The notes below the pieces were generated by a model. The model was not told where the DNA came from, made no database searches, and was given only the letters and a program-made list of their open reading frames with translations. A stretch of 64,000 bases of DNA. It comes from Halotalea alkalilenta (GTDB lineage Bacteria > Pseudomonadota > Gammaproteobacteria > Pseudomonadales > Halomonadaceae). The stretch covers positions 620,001 through 684,000 of the forward strand of contig NZ_CP015243.1 of NCBI RefSeq assembly GCF_001648175.1. Reading direction: 5' to 3'. Within the stretch, counting starts at the first letter, position 1, and each line of letters opens with the position of its first letter. Positions 50,772-60,962 of the stretch are shown one piece after another. A program made the translations under genes and the position numbers.

Positions 50772-52093
50772 GTCCGAACGAGTTGTTACCGATCGTCATG
50801 GTCGCGGGCTTCTTCACGATGATGATGATCGGCGTCCCGGTGGCGATTTCGCTGGCGGTTTCAGGCTTCGTCGCCGGCTTCATCGGCTTCGGACCGATGC
50901 TGTTCAGCCTCCTGCCCTCGCGCATGTATGGAGTAGTGAGCAACTACACCCTGCTTGCGATCCCGCTTTTCACTTTCATGGGTGTGATGCTCGAGAAGTC
51001 GCGGATCGCCGTGGATATGCTCGATACGATCGGCAAGGCGATGCGAGGGCTGAACGGCGGAATGGGGCTGGCCATCGTGCTGGTCGGCGTGCTGCTCGGG
51101 GCCTCGACCGGCATCGTCGGCGCCACGGTGGTCACCATCGGGCTGCTCACGCTGCCGGTGCTGCTGCGCCGCGGCTACAAGACCAGCATCGCCTGCGGCA
51201 CGATATGCGCCTCCGGCACCCTTGGGCAGATCATCCCACCCAGCCTGGTGCTGATCCTGCTGGCCGATATTCTTGGTGAATCGGTCGGATCGATCTTCGC
51301 TGCCGCCTTCATTCCCAGCATGGCGCTGGCATCGATCTATGCCATCTTCATCCTGCTGCTGGGGTGGCTGCGGCCCGACTGGATGCCGGCCATTCCGCTC
51401 GAGGAGCGCAGCCAGACCTCTCGCTTGCAGCTGTGCAAGGATATCCTGGGCTCGGTGCTGCCTCCGCTGCTGCTGGTGGTCGCGGTGCTCGGTTCGATCA
51501 TCGCAGGGATCGCGGCGCCCACCGAAGCGGCCTCGATGGGCGCGCTGGGCAGTCTGGTGATCGCGATCGTCTCGCGGCGCTTGAGTTGGCAGGTACTCAA
51601 GCAGACGCTGCATGGCACGCTGAGCATCAGCGCGATGATCTTCCTCATCCTGCTGTGCTCCCAGCCCTTCTCGCTTGCTTTCCGCGGGCTCGGTGGCGAG
51701 GCGCTGGTGCACGATCTGTTCATGATGCTTCCGGGCGGAGAGCTTGGCGCGATCCTCTTCTTGATGGCGGTGCTGTTCGTACTCGGCTTCTTCCTCGAGT
51801 GGATCGAGATCTCCTACATCGCACTGCCGATGTTCTTGCCGGTGTTTCTCGGCTATGGCACCGACATGGTGTGGCTGGCGATCCTGGTGGCGCTCAATCT
51901 GCAGATGTCGTTTCTCACTCCGCCGTTCGGCTGGTCGTTGTTCTTCCTCAAAGGCGTTGCGCCGCCGGAGGTCAAGACCAGCGACATCTACCTCGGCGCC
52001 CTTCCGTTCGTCGTGCTGCAGATGCTCGCGGTCGCGCTGGTGTTCTTCTTCCCGGCGCTCGCGACCTGGTTGCCTCAGGCGATCGGCTGGTAG
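50768..52093 (+). CDS. TRAP transporter large permease (DctM family)
   Basis: ATGA overlap with dctQ; 441 residues and about 12 helices. Typical DctM stretches: GVPVAISLAVSGFVAGFIGF, LLAIPLFTFMGVMLEKSRIA, GASTGIVGATVVTIGLLTLP, IACGTICASGTLGQIIPPSL, and LQMSFLTPPFGWSLFFLKGV near the end. It forms the translocation channel. The three TRAP genes are complete and translationally coupled. Substrate class, perhaps a keto acid or amino-acid-derived acid, is inferred only from the Tat-type binding protein. Confidence 0.93.
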   Translation: MSPNELLPIVMVAGFFTMMMIGVPVAISLAVSGFVAGFIGFGPMLFSLLPSRMYGVVSNYTLLAIPLFTFMGVMLEKSRIAVDMLDTIGKAMRGLNGGMGLAIVLVGVLLGASTGIVGATVVTIGLLTLPVLLRRGYKTSIACGTICASGTLGQIIPPSLVLILLADILGESVGSIFAAAFIPSMALASIYAIFILLLGWLRPDWMPAIPLEERSQTSRLQLCKDILGSVLPPLLLVVAVLGSIIAGIAAPTEAASMGALGSLVIAIVSRRLSWQVLKQTLHGTLSISAMIFLILLCSQPFSLAFRGLGGEALVHDLFMMLPGGELGAILFLMAVLFVLGFFLEWIEISYIALPMFLPVFLGYGTDMVWLAILVALNLQMSFLTPPFGWSLFFLKGVAPPEVKTSDIYLGALPFVVLQMLAVALVFFFPALATWLPQAIGW

Positions 52094-52176
52094 CCGCCAG
52101 TGGGAGGGGACGAGCCGCCGGGATGCGATAGACTCGAACGCTCAGGCCCCCTCCCACTGCACGGTGACCGCTCCTT

Positions 52177-53658
52177 ATGACCTCCGCTTACGCTTCCCTT
52201 TGCGATCTTTTCCAACGGTTATCCCGGCTCGAGCACCTGAGTGCGATCTCTGGTTGGGACATGTATGTGATGATGTCGTCGAAGGGGAGTACGGCGCGCG
52301 CCGAAGCGATGGCCGAGCTCGAGCTCGAGATCCAGGCGCGGCTCGCAGCGCCCCGGGTCGCCGAGCTGCTGTCGGCGGCCGAGCAGGAGTCGCTGGACGA
52401 CGACCAGCGTGCCGATCTCGTCGAGATGAAGCGGCGTCACGCCTGGACGACCGCGCTGCCGCCAGCGCTGGTCGAGGCCAAGTCGCTGGCCGGCGCACGC
52501 TGCGAGCACGCCTGGCGGCGCCAGCGTCCGGCCAATGACTGGACGGGTTTCGCAGCCAACCTGCGCGAGGTGGTGCGTCTTGCCCGCGAAGAAGCATCGA
52601 TTCGTGCCGAGCTCACCGGGCTCGGCCGCTACGATGCGCTGCTCGATCACTACGAGCCGGGCATGCGTGCCGAGCGGCTGGATCCGCTGTTCGCCGATCT
52701 CAGCAGCTGGCTGCCCGAGCTGATCGAGCGAGCGCTGGAGCGCCAGGCGCGAGTAGCTGAAACCTCGCTCGAGGGTTCTTTCGATCCCGAGGCCCAGCGA
52801 CGCCTCGGGCTCGAGGTGATGGCGCTGCTCGGCTTCGACTTCGAGGCCGGACGGCTCGATGTGAGCGCTCACCCTTTCTGTGGAGGCGTTCCTAGCGATG
52901 TGCGCATTACCACGCGCTTCGATGAGGGCGACTTTCTTCCCGCACTGATGAGCGTGATCCATGAGACTGGGCATGCGCGCTATGAGCAGAACCTGCCTTC
53001 GCGCTTTCATGGGCGCCCGATCGGGCTGGCCCGCTCGATGGGTATGCATGAATCGCAAAGCCTCTCATTCGAGATGCAGCTGGCGCGTTCGGATGCTTTT
53101 CTGTCGCTGCTCCAGCCGATGGTGAGTAATCACTTCGGGCGCCGACCCGGACTCGATCTGGAAGCGCTGGCTCGGCGAGTGCGGCGGGTCGCGCCGGGCA
53201 AGATCAGGGTCGATGCGGACGAGCTGTGCTATCCCGCTCACGTCATGCTGCGCTACCAGATCGAGCGTGCGCTGATCGAGGGCGAGCTCGAGGTCGATGA
53301 TATTCCGGCGGCCTGGGACGAGCGGATGCTGCGCTATCTCGGTGTCGATACCCGGGGCGACTACCGCAACGGCTGCATGCAGGACATCCACTGGACCGAC
53401 GGCGGTTTCGGCTACTTTCCGACCTACACCCTCGGGGCGATCTACGCAGCCCAGCTATTCGCCGCCGCGCGTCAGGCACTGCCCGGGCTCGACGAGCGGA
53501 TCGCCGATGGCGAGCTCGGCGTGCTGTTCGGCTGGTTGGATGCCAACGTATGGAGCCACGGCAGCCGCTACTCGACCGACGAGCTGCTGCGTCGAGCCAC
53601 CGGTGCGCCAGTCAGTACCCAGGCCTATCGCGCGCACCTCGAGCGCCGCTACGCATAG
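52177..53658 (+). CDS. Metallocarboxypeptidase, M32 family (carboxypeptidase Taq-like)
   Basis: 493 residues, the M32 norm. Zinc motif HETGH at residues 262-266 in LMSVIHETGHARYEQNLP, with the third ligand Glu in GMHESQSLSFEMQLARS. Other family stretches are HPFCGGVPSDVRITTRFDEG, then VDADELCYPAHVMLRYQIE and CMQDIHWTDGGFGYFPTYTL. A cytosolic peptidase that removes C-terminal residues except Pro. It follows the TRAP operon 83 bases on, same direction, with little ribosome site before the ATG. Confidence 0.94.
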   Translation: MTSAYASLCDLFQRLSRLEHLSAISGWDMYVMMSSKGSTARAEAMAELELEIQARLAAPRVAELLSAAEQESLDDDQRADLVEMKRRHAWTTALPPALVEAKSLAGARCEHAWRRQRPANDWTGFAANLREVVRLAREEASIRAELTGLGRYDALLDHYEPGMRAERLDPLFADLSSWLPELIERALERQARVAETSLEGSFDPEAQRRLGLEVMALLGFDFEAGRLDVSAHPFCGGVPSDVRITTRFDEGDFLPALMSVIHETGHARYEQNLPSRFHGRPIGLARSMGMHESQSLSFEMQLARSDAFLSLLQPMVSNHFGRRPGLDLEALARRVRRVAPGKIRVDADELCYPAHVMLRYQIERALIEGELEVDDIPAAWDERMLRYLGVDTRGDYRNGCMQDIHWTDGGFGYFPTYTLGAIYAAQLFAAARQALPGLDERIADGELGVLFGWLDANVWSHGSRYSTDELLRRATGAPVSTQAYRAHLERRYA

Positions 53659-53671
53659 ATGGAGGTCGCGC

Positions 53672-53860
53672 TCAGTGGGAGCCCGGAGAGGTATCCAGAC
53701 CGCGATCGTCGCTGCCGAGGATCGAGGAGACCTCGCCTTCGCCACTGGCATGATGGCCTGTCGGAACATCCCCGCTTGAGTGCACCGCGGCGCTGGCATT
53801 GAGGCTGGTGGCGCCGAGCGCAATGGTCACTGCGGCGATGAAGAGGTGGATGCGCTTCAT
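53672..53860 (-). CDS. Small secreted protein, paralogue of the 54098-54379 product
   Basis: 62 residues; AAAGGAG eight bases before the ATG. Signal peptide MKRIHLFIAAVTIALGATSL with cleavage NASA|AV, leaving a 38-residue mature peptide: HSSGDVPTGHHASGEGEVSS and the end ILGSDDRGLDTSPGSH. The GATSL-x-ASA signal and the LGSD[DE]RGLDT-x-PGS tail recur in the neighbouring small protein, so the two are paralogues. Mature part is Gly/Ser/Asp/His-rich and probably disordered in the periplasm. Function unknown. Confidence 0.65.
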   Translation of the reverse strand: MKRIHLFIAAVTIALGATSLNASAAVHSSGDVPTGHHASGEGEVSSILGSDDRGLDTSPGSH

Positions 53861-54037
53861 GGCAGGGCTCCTTTGGTCGTCTCGGACGCTTGGGATTCGA
53901 GAAACCGGGGCGTCCGGTGTATCGGGGCAGCACTCGAGTAACTCTAGTCACCGCAGTGATCGTGGGAGGCAACGTTAGCTGAAGGTCTGGATTCGAATTT
54001 GGCGGCGAGGATTTTCCCCATCGCCTCGAGCACAAAA

Positions 54038-54069
54038 AAGCGGGGTGGCTCCTTGGAGCGACCCCGCTT
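54038..54069 (-). terminator. Rho-independent terminator of the SID-repeat protein gene
   Basis: On the minus strand AAGCGGGGT pairs with ACCCCGCTT, continued by GCTCC/GGAGC after one mismatch, and is followed by a run of T (plus-strand A-tract 54034-54039). It lies 30 bases after the stop of the gene at 54098. Confidence 0.85.
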
Positions 54070-54097
54070 CGATTCGGGTGCTGGGTCGGACAATCGA

Positions 54098-54379
54098 TCA
54101 GCGAGAGCCCGGTTTGGTGTCGAGGCCGCGTTCATCACTGCCCAGGGCAGAGGAGGGGGCAGCGTAGTCGACGTTCACGTAGTTGCCACCGGGACGGCTA
54201 TCGATGCTCGGGGTCTGGGCGTGGTTGCCACCCGGACGGCTGTCGATGCTCTGGGTGATCTGGGCATGGTTGCCACCCGGTTGGGTGTCGATGCTCGGGT
54301 AGGTCGAAGCACTGGCCTGGAGGCTGGTGGCGCCGAGAGCGATGGCCGAAGCGGCAACGATGAGTTTGAGTGCTTTCAT
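54098..54379 (-). CDS. Small secreted repeat protein (SID-[ST]-x-PGGN repeats), function unknown
   Basis: Start at 54379 (MKALKLIVAASAIALGATSL), GGAG nine bases upstream; 93 residues. Signal peptide with cleavage ASA|ST. Three repeats follow: SIDTQPGGNHAQ, SIDSRPGGNHAQ and SIDSRPGGNYVN, separated by 2-3 residues, then a tail SSALGSDERGLDTKPGSR shared with the paralogue at 53672-53860. It has its own T-tract terminator, so it is a discrete gene. The Gly-Gly-Asn turns with His may bind metal or a surface polymer, but nothing shows this. Family not recognised. Confidence 0.75.
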   Translation of the reverse strand: MKALKLIVAASAIALGATSLQASASTYPSIDTQPGGNHAQITQSIDSRPGGNHAQTPSIDSRPGGNYVNVDYAAPSSALGSDERGLDTKPGSR

Positions 54380-54685
54380 GATTTCTTGCTCCATTTGCGT
54401 ATGGGCGCAGTGGCGTTGAGCCTTCTTGGCTGCTGCCTTGTGCGATGGAGTGATTATATTGAGAGCGCTAATTATTAGTAGGTTTCTTATGGAAGCTCTA
54501 TGTTTCCGAAATGGAAACCATGCATCGATTTGGAGAGGGGATAGGTGCGCTGCTGTGGGGTAAACGCGGGCAGGATTCAGCCGCTTTGGTGCGGGCATCG
54601 AGGCTTAACGCCGGGAAAATGAACGGGGCGCATCGATCGATGCGCCCCGCTGGTCTCATCCGTTCGCGCCGGTCGCGCGTCGGGA
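54380..54685. other. 306-base gap holding the SID-repeat gene promoter and argG terminator
   Basis: AT-rich patch 54455-54520 (ATTATATTGAGAGCGCTAAT, ATTATTAGTAGG) is the likely promoter. It ends with a perfect inverted repeat GTTTCC-GAAAT-GGAAAC (54502-54518), a candidate operator. The rest contains only the argG terminator; no gene is supported. Confidence 0.45.
54624..54649 (-). terminator. Terminator of argG (26-base perfect palindrome)
   Basis: A 13-base arm CGGGGCGCATCGA and its exact complement meet at 54636/54637. On the minus strand it lies 37 bases after the argG stop and is followed by TTCATTTT. Confidence 0.7.
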
Positions 54686-57128
<2,443 letters not shown>

Positions 57129-57223
57129 GATCCTGGGGAACGAGTGTTGTGTCATTGCGCTGGATTATCAGCGCCACGCGCATGAATGGACAATGGCGGC
57201 TCTTGCCATGGAGATCGCTTTCG

Positions 57224-58210
57224 ATGCATACGCCAATCGTTGCCCATTCGCTCATCGTGCCGCGCTACGTCGACCTGATGCTGCTATTGGTCGCCGTGGC
57301 CTGGGGGAGCAGCTACGCCATCGCCAAGGAGGCGCTCGCTCTCTATCCGGTGCTCGGCTTCATTGCCTTGCGCTTCGGGCTCGCCGCCTTGCTGCTCGCC
57401 CCGCGCCTGATGCGTCGCGGCGCCTGGCCCGGACTCGGTGCGCTCCCGCTCGGTGCGCTGCTGCTGGCGATCTTCCTTTGCGAGACGTATGGCGTGGTAC
57501 AGACCTCGGCCGCCAATGCTGCGTTCCTGATCAGCCTCTGCGTGGTCTTCACTCCGCTGGTCGAATGGGCGCTGCTCGGGGTGCGGCCGCGCGCCCAGGT
57601 GCTCGGCGGCTGTGGGCTCGCGCTTGGTGGCGCCGCCCTGCTGGCGGGCGAGCTCGAGCTTCGCGTGGGGCTCGGCGATGGACTGATCCTGCTCGCCGCG
57701 CTTCTGCGTGCGCTGATGGTCTGCGTGACCCGACGCCAGCGGCTGAGCCGGGAGAGCGATGCCCTGGGGTTGACCGCGGTGCAGTCGCTGGTGGTCGCCG
57801 GTGGAGCGGTCGCCCTTGCCCTGTCGCTGCCGGGAGAGGGGCTGCCAGCGCTGCCGCGCGCCTGGCCATTCTGGCTTGCGCTCGGCTACCTGGTGATGTG
57901 CTGCACCCTGTTCGCCCTCTTCGTCCAGAACCATGCGCTGCGCCATGCGAGTCCCACTCGGGTCTCGTTGCTGATGGGCAGCGAGCCGCTGTTCGGCGCA
58001 CTGTTCGCCGCCTTTTGGCTCGACGAGCGGTTGAGCGTCGGCGCCTGGGCCGGCGGCTGCGCCATCGTCTTCGCCTCGCTATGGGCGATCCGGGCAAGCG
58101 CCCCGGGCGGGATGAGCGAGCCCGATGCACCTGCCGCTCGACCTGCCGAGGCCGTGGGTGCCACACTCGCTGAACCTGAAATAACAATCATTGAAGCGAG
58201 GAAGGGATGA
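57224..58210 (+). CDS. EamA/DMT-family transporter
   Basis: Start at 57224 (MHTPIVAHSLIVPRYVDLML), GGAG nine bases upstream; 328 residues. Ten membrane helices in two EamA repeats: LLLVAVAWGSSYAIAKEALA begins the first and LGDGLILLAALLRALMVCVT the second, with the late TRVSLLMGSEPLFGALFAAF and WLDERLSVGAWAGGCAIVFA signature. Such proteins export or import amino acids and other metabolites. It overlaps the M20 peptidase start by four bases, so the pair is coupled. Confidence 0.92.
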   Translation: MHTPIVAHSLIVPRYVDLMLLLVAVAWGSSYAIAKEALALYPVLGFIALRFGLAALLLAPRLMRRGAWPGLGALPLGALLLAIFLCETYGVVQTSAANAAFLISLCVVFTPLVEWALLGVRPRAQVLGGCGLALGGAALLAGELELRVGLGDGLILLAALLRALMVCVTRRQRLSRESDALGLTAVQSLVVAGGAVALALSLPGEGLPALPRAWPFWLALGYLVMCCTLFALFVQNHALRHASPTRVSLLMGSEPLFGALFAAFWLDERLSVGAWAGGCAIVFASLWAIRASAPGGMSEPDAPAARPAEAVGATLAEPEITIIEARKG

Positions 58211-59367
58211 ACGAAGGATCGGGGACAAGGCGTGCAGCGGTGATCGAGTGGCTGTCGCAGCAGCAGGAAGAGATGCGCGCGCTGCTGGCGCTGCTGGTCG
58301 ACATCGACTCGCACAGCCACGACAAGGCCGGGGTCGATGCGGTGGGCGAGGCGATCTCCGAGTGGTGCAAGGCAATGGGCATCGAGGTACGGCGCACGCC
58401 GCGGCCGCGCTTCGGCGACCTGTTCGAGGCGTGCTTGGGCGAGGGTGAGGGCACGGTGGTCCTGCTCGGCCATCGCGATACCGTGTTCCCCACCGGCACG
58501 GTGGCCGAGCGCAGCTACGAGGAGCACGACGGCATGGCTTTCGGCCCCGGCGTCGCTGACATGAAAGGCGGGCTGGTGATGAACCTTTTCGTGCTCGCCG
58601 CGCTGGCGCGCACCGGCGGGCTGGCCTTCCCGCTCAAGGCGGTATTCACCGCCGACGAGGAGATCGGCTCGCCGGATGGCAAGGCGCTGATCGAGGACGC
58701 GGTGCGCCACGCTCGCGCAGTGTTCAACGCCGAGCCTGGCCGGGTCAGTGGCAATCTGGTCACCGGGCGCAAGGGCGGGGCGAACTTGGTGCTCGAGGTG
58801 TCGGGTCGCGCGGCGCACTCCGGGGTCAGCCACGCCGATGGCGTCAGCGCGATCGAAGCGCTGGCGCGCAAGATTCAACGCATCCACGCGCTGACCGACT
58901 ACGACACCGGCGTCACCACCAACGTCGGCGTGATCGAAGGGGGCACCTCGAGCAATACCGTGGCGCCATGGGCCCGGGCGCGGATCGACACCCGCTTCGT
59001 CACCTTCGAGCAGCGCGAAGCGCTGTTCGCGGCACTCGAAGAGATTGCCGCGCGGGAAGAGCTGCCCGGTACCCAGGCGACGTTGACCCAGGTCTCTGGG
59101 TTCCTGCCGCTGGAGCGGGCGATGAGCGAGGCGCTGCTGGCCCGCTATCAGCGCTCGGCGGCCGAGCTGGGTTTCGAGGTCGAGGGCGAGTTCACCGGCG
59201 GCTGCTCGGATGCCGGCACCACCGCGAGCCTCGGCATCCCCACCCTCTGCGGCACCGGCCCGGTCGGCGCCTTGATGCATACCGAGCGTGAGTATCTGCT
59301 GCTGTCGAGCCTCGTTCCCCGGGCCCAGGCGCTGGCCTTGACCCTGCTCGATCTCGACGAGGGCTGA
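58207..59367 (+). CDS. M20-family metallopeptidase (glutamate carboxypeptidase/CPG2-like)
   Basis: 386 residues; ATGA overlap with the transporter gene. Di-zinc site: His89 and Asp91 in LLGHRDTVFPTG, bridging Asp118 in GPGVADMKGG, Glu151/Glu152 in FTADEEIGSPDG, Asp/Glu in FNAEPGR, and the last His in ALMHTEREYLLLSS. The dimerisation domain starts at VTGRKGGANLVLEVSGRAAH. No signal peptide is seen, so it acts in the cytosol, unlike secreted CPG2. It may split an N-acyl or C-terminal glutamate conjugate handled by the transporter (inference). Confidence 0.92.
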   Translation: MNEGSGTRRAAVIEWLSQQQEEMRALLALLVDIDSHSHDKAGVDAVGEAISEWCKAMGIEVRRTPRPRFGDLFEACLGEGEGTVVLLGHRDTVFPTGTVAERSYEEHDGMAFGPGVADMKGGLVMNLFVLAALARTGGLAFPLKAVFTADEEIGSPDGKALIEDAVRHARAVFNAEPGRVSGNLVTGRKGGANLVLEVSGRAAHSGVSHADGVSAIEALARKIQRIHALTDYDTGVTTNVGVIEGGTSSNTVAPWARARIDTRFVTFEQREALFAALEEIAAREELPGTQATLTQVSGFLPLERAMSEALLARYQRSAAELGFEVEGEFTGGCSDAGTTASLGIPTLCGTGPVGALMHTEREYLLLSSLVPRAQALALTLLDLDEG

Positions 59368-59409
59368 CACGCGAACGGCACCCGCATGGGGTTCCGTTGG
59401 TCGGTTTGC

Positions 59410-59565
59410 TCAGGGATGTCCGCCGGCGGCAGGGCCGCCGCCGTGGCCGCCGCTCGGCCCTCCGCCCGGGCCGCCACCGCCGCCGCCCGGAGGCGGAAAG
59501 AGGAAGCAGCCGCTGAGGGTCAGGCTGAGCAGCACCGGGGCCAGCCATAGCATACGTTTGATCAT
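59410..59565 (-). CDS. Small Gly/Pro-rich lipoprotein (51 aa)
   Basis: Start at 59565 (MIKRMLWLAPVLLSLTLSGC), GAGGTG six bases upstream. The lipobox LSGC places Cys20 as the lipidated residue. The mature tail is FLFPPPGGGGGGPGGGPSGG followed by HGGGPAAGGHP, almost only Gly, Pro, His and Ala. This compact tail may be a flexible surface or periplasmic linker. Too short for family recognition, but the clear ribosome site and lipobox support a real gene. It lies between the M20 peptidase (convergent) and AGE epimerase. Confidence 0.7.
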   Translation of the reverse strand: MIKRMLWLAPVLLSLTLSGCFLFPPPGGGGGGPGGGPSGGHGGGPAAGGHP

Positions 59566-59688
59566 TTCAATCACCTCGGTTCACACGGGACTCCGCTGCG
59601 GGAGCCGTGGGCGCAATCTATGCGCCAACTGCGCAAGCAGTATGCAATTCACCGATGGTGACCGAATTTCCTTGCTCGCTGCGTGGTT

Positions 59689-60708
59689 TCAGCGCGTGCC
59701 CGCCACTGCCCGATAGCACTCGATCACATGGTAGCCGGTGGTCGATTTGATCGGCCCGCGCTGGCCGAGGTACTCCTCGGGCAGGTCGGCGGGGAAGTAG
59801 GCATCGAGGATCTCCTCGAGCAGCGGCTCGGCCAGGGGCGAGCCGCTCAGCGCCAGGCAGCGCAGGCGTTCGAGGTTGACCCAGATGCGTGCGTCGAAGG
59901 CCATCGGGCGGCGCTCGGCGTCGAGCCGGTTGGAGATCATCCGCGGTGCGAAGGACTCGAGAGTGACGCGCTCGGATGCGCTGCACAGCGTCTTCGGGTC
60001 GAGGGCGGCGAAGTCCAGCCCGAGATCGGCATTCAGCAGTAGCAGCGACGCCCATTCGTAGTTGTGACCGAGATCGTACTCGAGCAGCCGGCCGTCCTCG
60101 GCGATCCGTTCGGCGAGCAGGCCGTGTTCGGTATCGAGAAAGCGTTCGCTGGCTACCTGGGCGATGCGTTCGATGTGCGTGGCGATGCGTGGTTGTGGCC
60201 GGTAGCGCTGGGTGATGGCCAGGGCCTCGAACAGGTGCATCAGGGCGTTGAGCTCGAGGAAGTCGCCGCCCGCCCGCGGCTGCAGCCAGGTTTCGAACGG
60301 CGCCGAGAGGATGTCGTCGAGGGTCGCGTTGAGATCATCGTCGAGCCCTTCGACCGGCTCGAGCTCGGCCAGCTGTACCTGAGCGTTGAGCAGGAAGGCG
60401 AGTTCGTAGCGCGCGCCGCCGTCGTGCTGGGCGGGCGGCGTGTAGCGGCCGTCGTGGTGGCGCAGATAGCGCGGGCGCATCTCTTCGTAGAGTTTGGCTG
60501 CCCGTTTGGCCGCCGGCGGATGGGCGCAGGCAAGGTGGAAGTGCACCAGGTAGATGATGCCCCGGGTCTGGCACAAGAGCCGCGGAGGGCGGTCGCTGCG
60601 GGTGGCGGTAGCGAGGAATTCGGGCACCAGGCCGTCGCTTTCGAGCGCGGTGACGAGCGCATCGTGGTAGCGGCTGAGGATGGCTTGGAAGCGTTCGAGA
60701 GTGGTCAT
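59689..60708 (-). CDS. AGE-family epimerase/isomerase (N-acylglucosamine 2-epimerase or mannose isomerase fold)
   Basis: Start at 60708 (MTTLERFQAILSRYHDALVT); 339 residues. (alpha/alpha)6 barrel with LLCQTRGIIYLVHFHLACAH near the N-terminus, FLELNALMHLFEALAITQRY, EYDLGHNYEWASLLLLNADL holding the catalytic His, and the C-terminal KSTTGYHVIECYRAVAG with the second catalytic His. The set fits YihS or mannose isomerase-type ketose-aldose isomerases better than GlcNAc epimerase, which is longer. Divergent from the mannitol-dehydrogenase-family gene, which may use its product fructose. Confidence 0.85.
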   Translation of the reverse strand: MTTLERFQAILSRYHDALVTALESDGLVPEFLATATRSDRPPRLLCQTRGIIYLVHFHLACAHPPAAKRAAKLYEEMRPRYLRHHDGRYTPPAQHDGGARYELAFLLNAQVQLAELEPVEGLDDDLNATLDDILSAPFETWLQPRAGGDFLELNALMHLFEALAITQRYRPQPRIATHIERIAQVASERFLDTEHGLLAERIAEDGRLLEYDLGHNYEWASLLLLNADLGLDFAALDPKTLCSASERVTLESFAPRMISNRLDAERRPMAFDARIWVNLERLRCLALSGSPLAEPLLEEILDAYFPADLPEEYLGQRGPIKSTTGYHVIECYRAVAGTR

Positions 60709-60962
60709 CGCGGGGCCTGCTGCGGGCTTGGTTGGGCGGCGTGAAGCTATCATGAATCGCTTCGCTTTGCGCGCGATCGGGCCAAGTGAAGGTGACCTCG
60801 AGGCGTCGGTGTGGTAAGCCTAATAGGGTTCAACAATAAAACCCGACAGGTCGCAAGCTGACTTTGGTCGCGTGCGCCATCCGGCGCTGTGAGTCGAAAG
60901 CGGGCCGAATCATCGCCCGTCGCTGTATCCAACGCTGCGGCTTGCGTCCCAGGAGACGAGCC

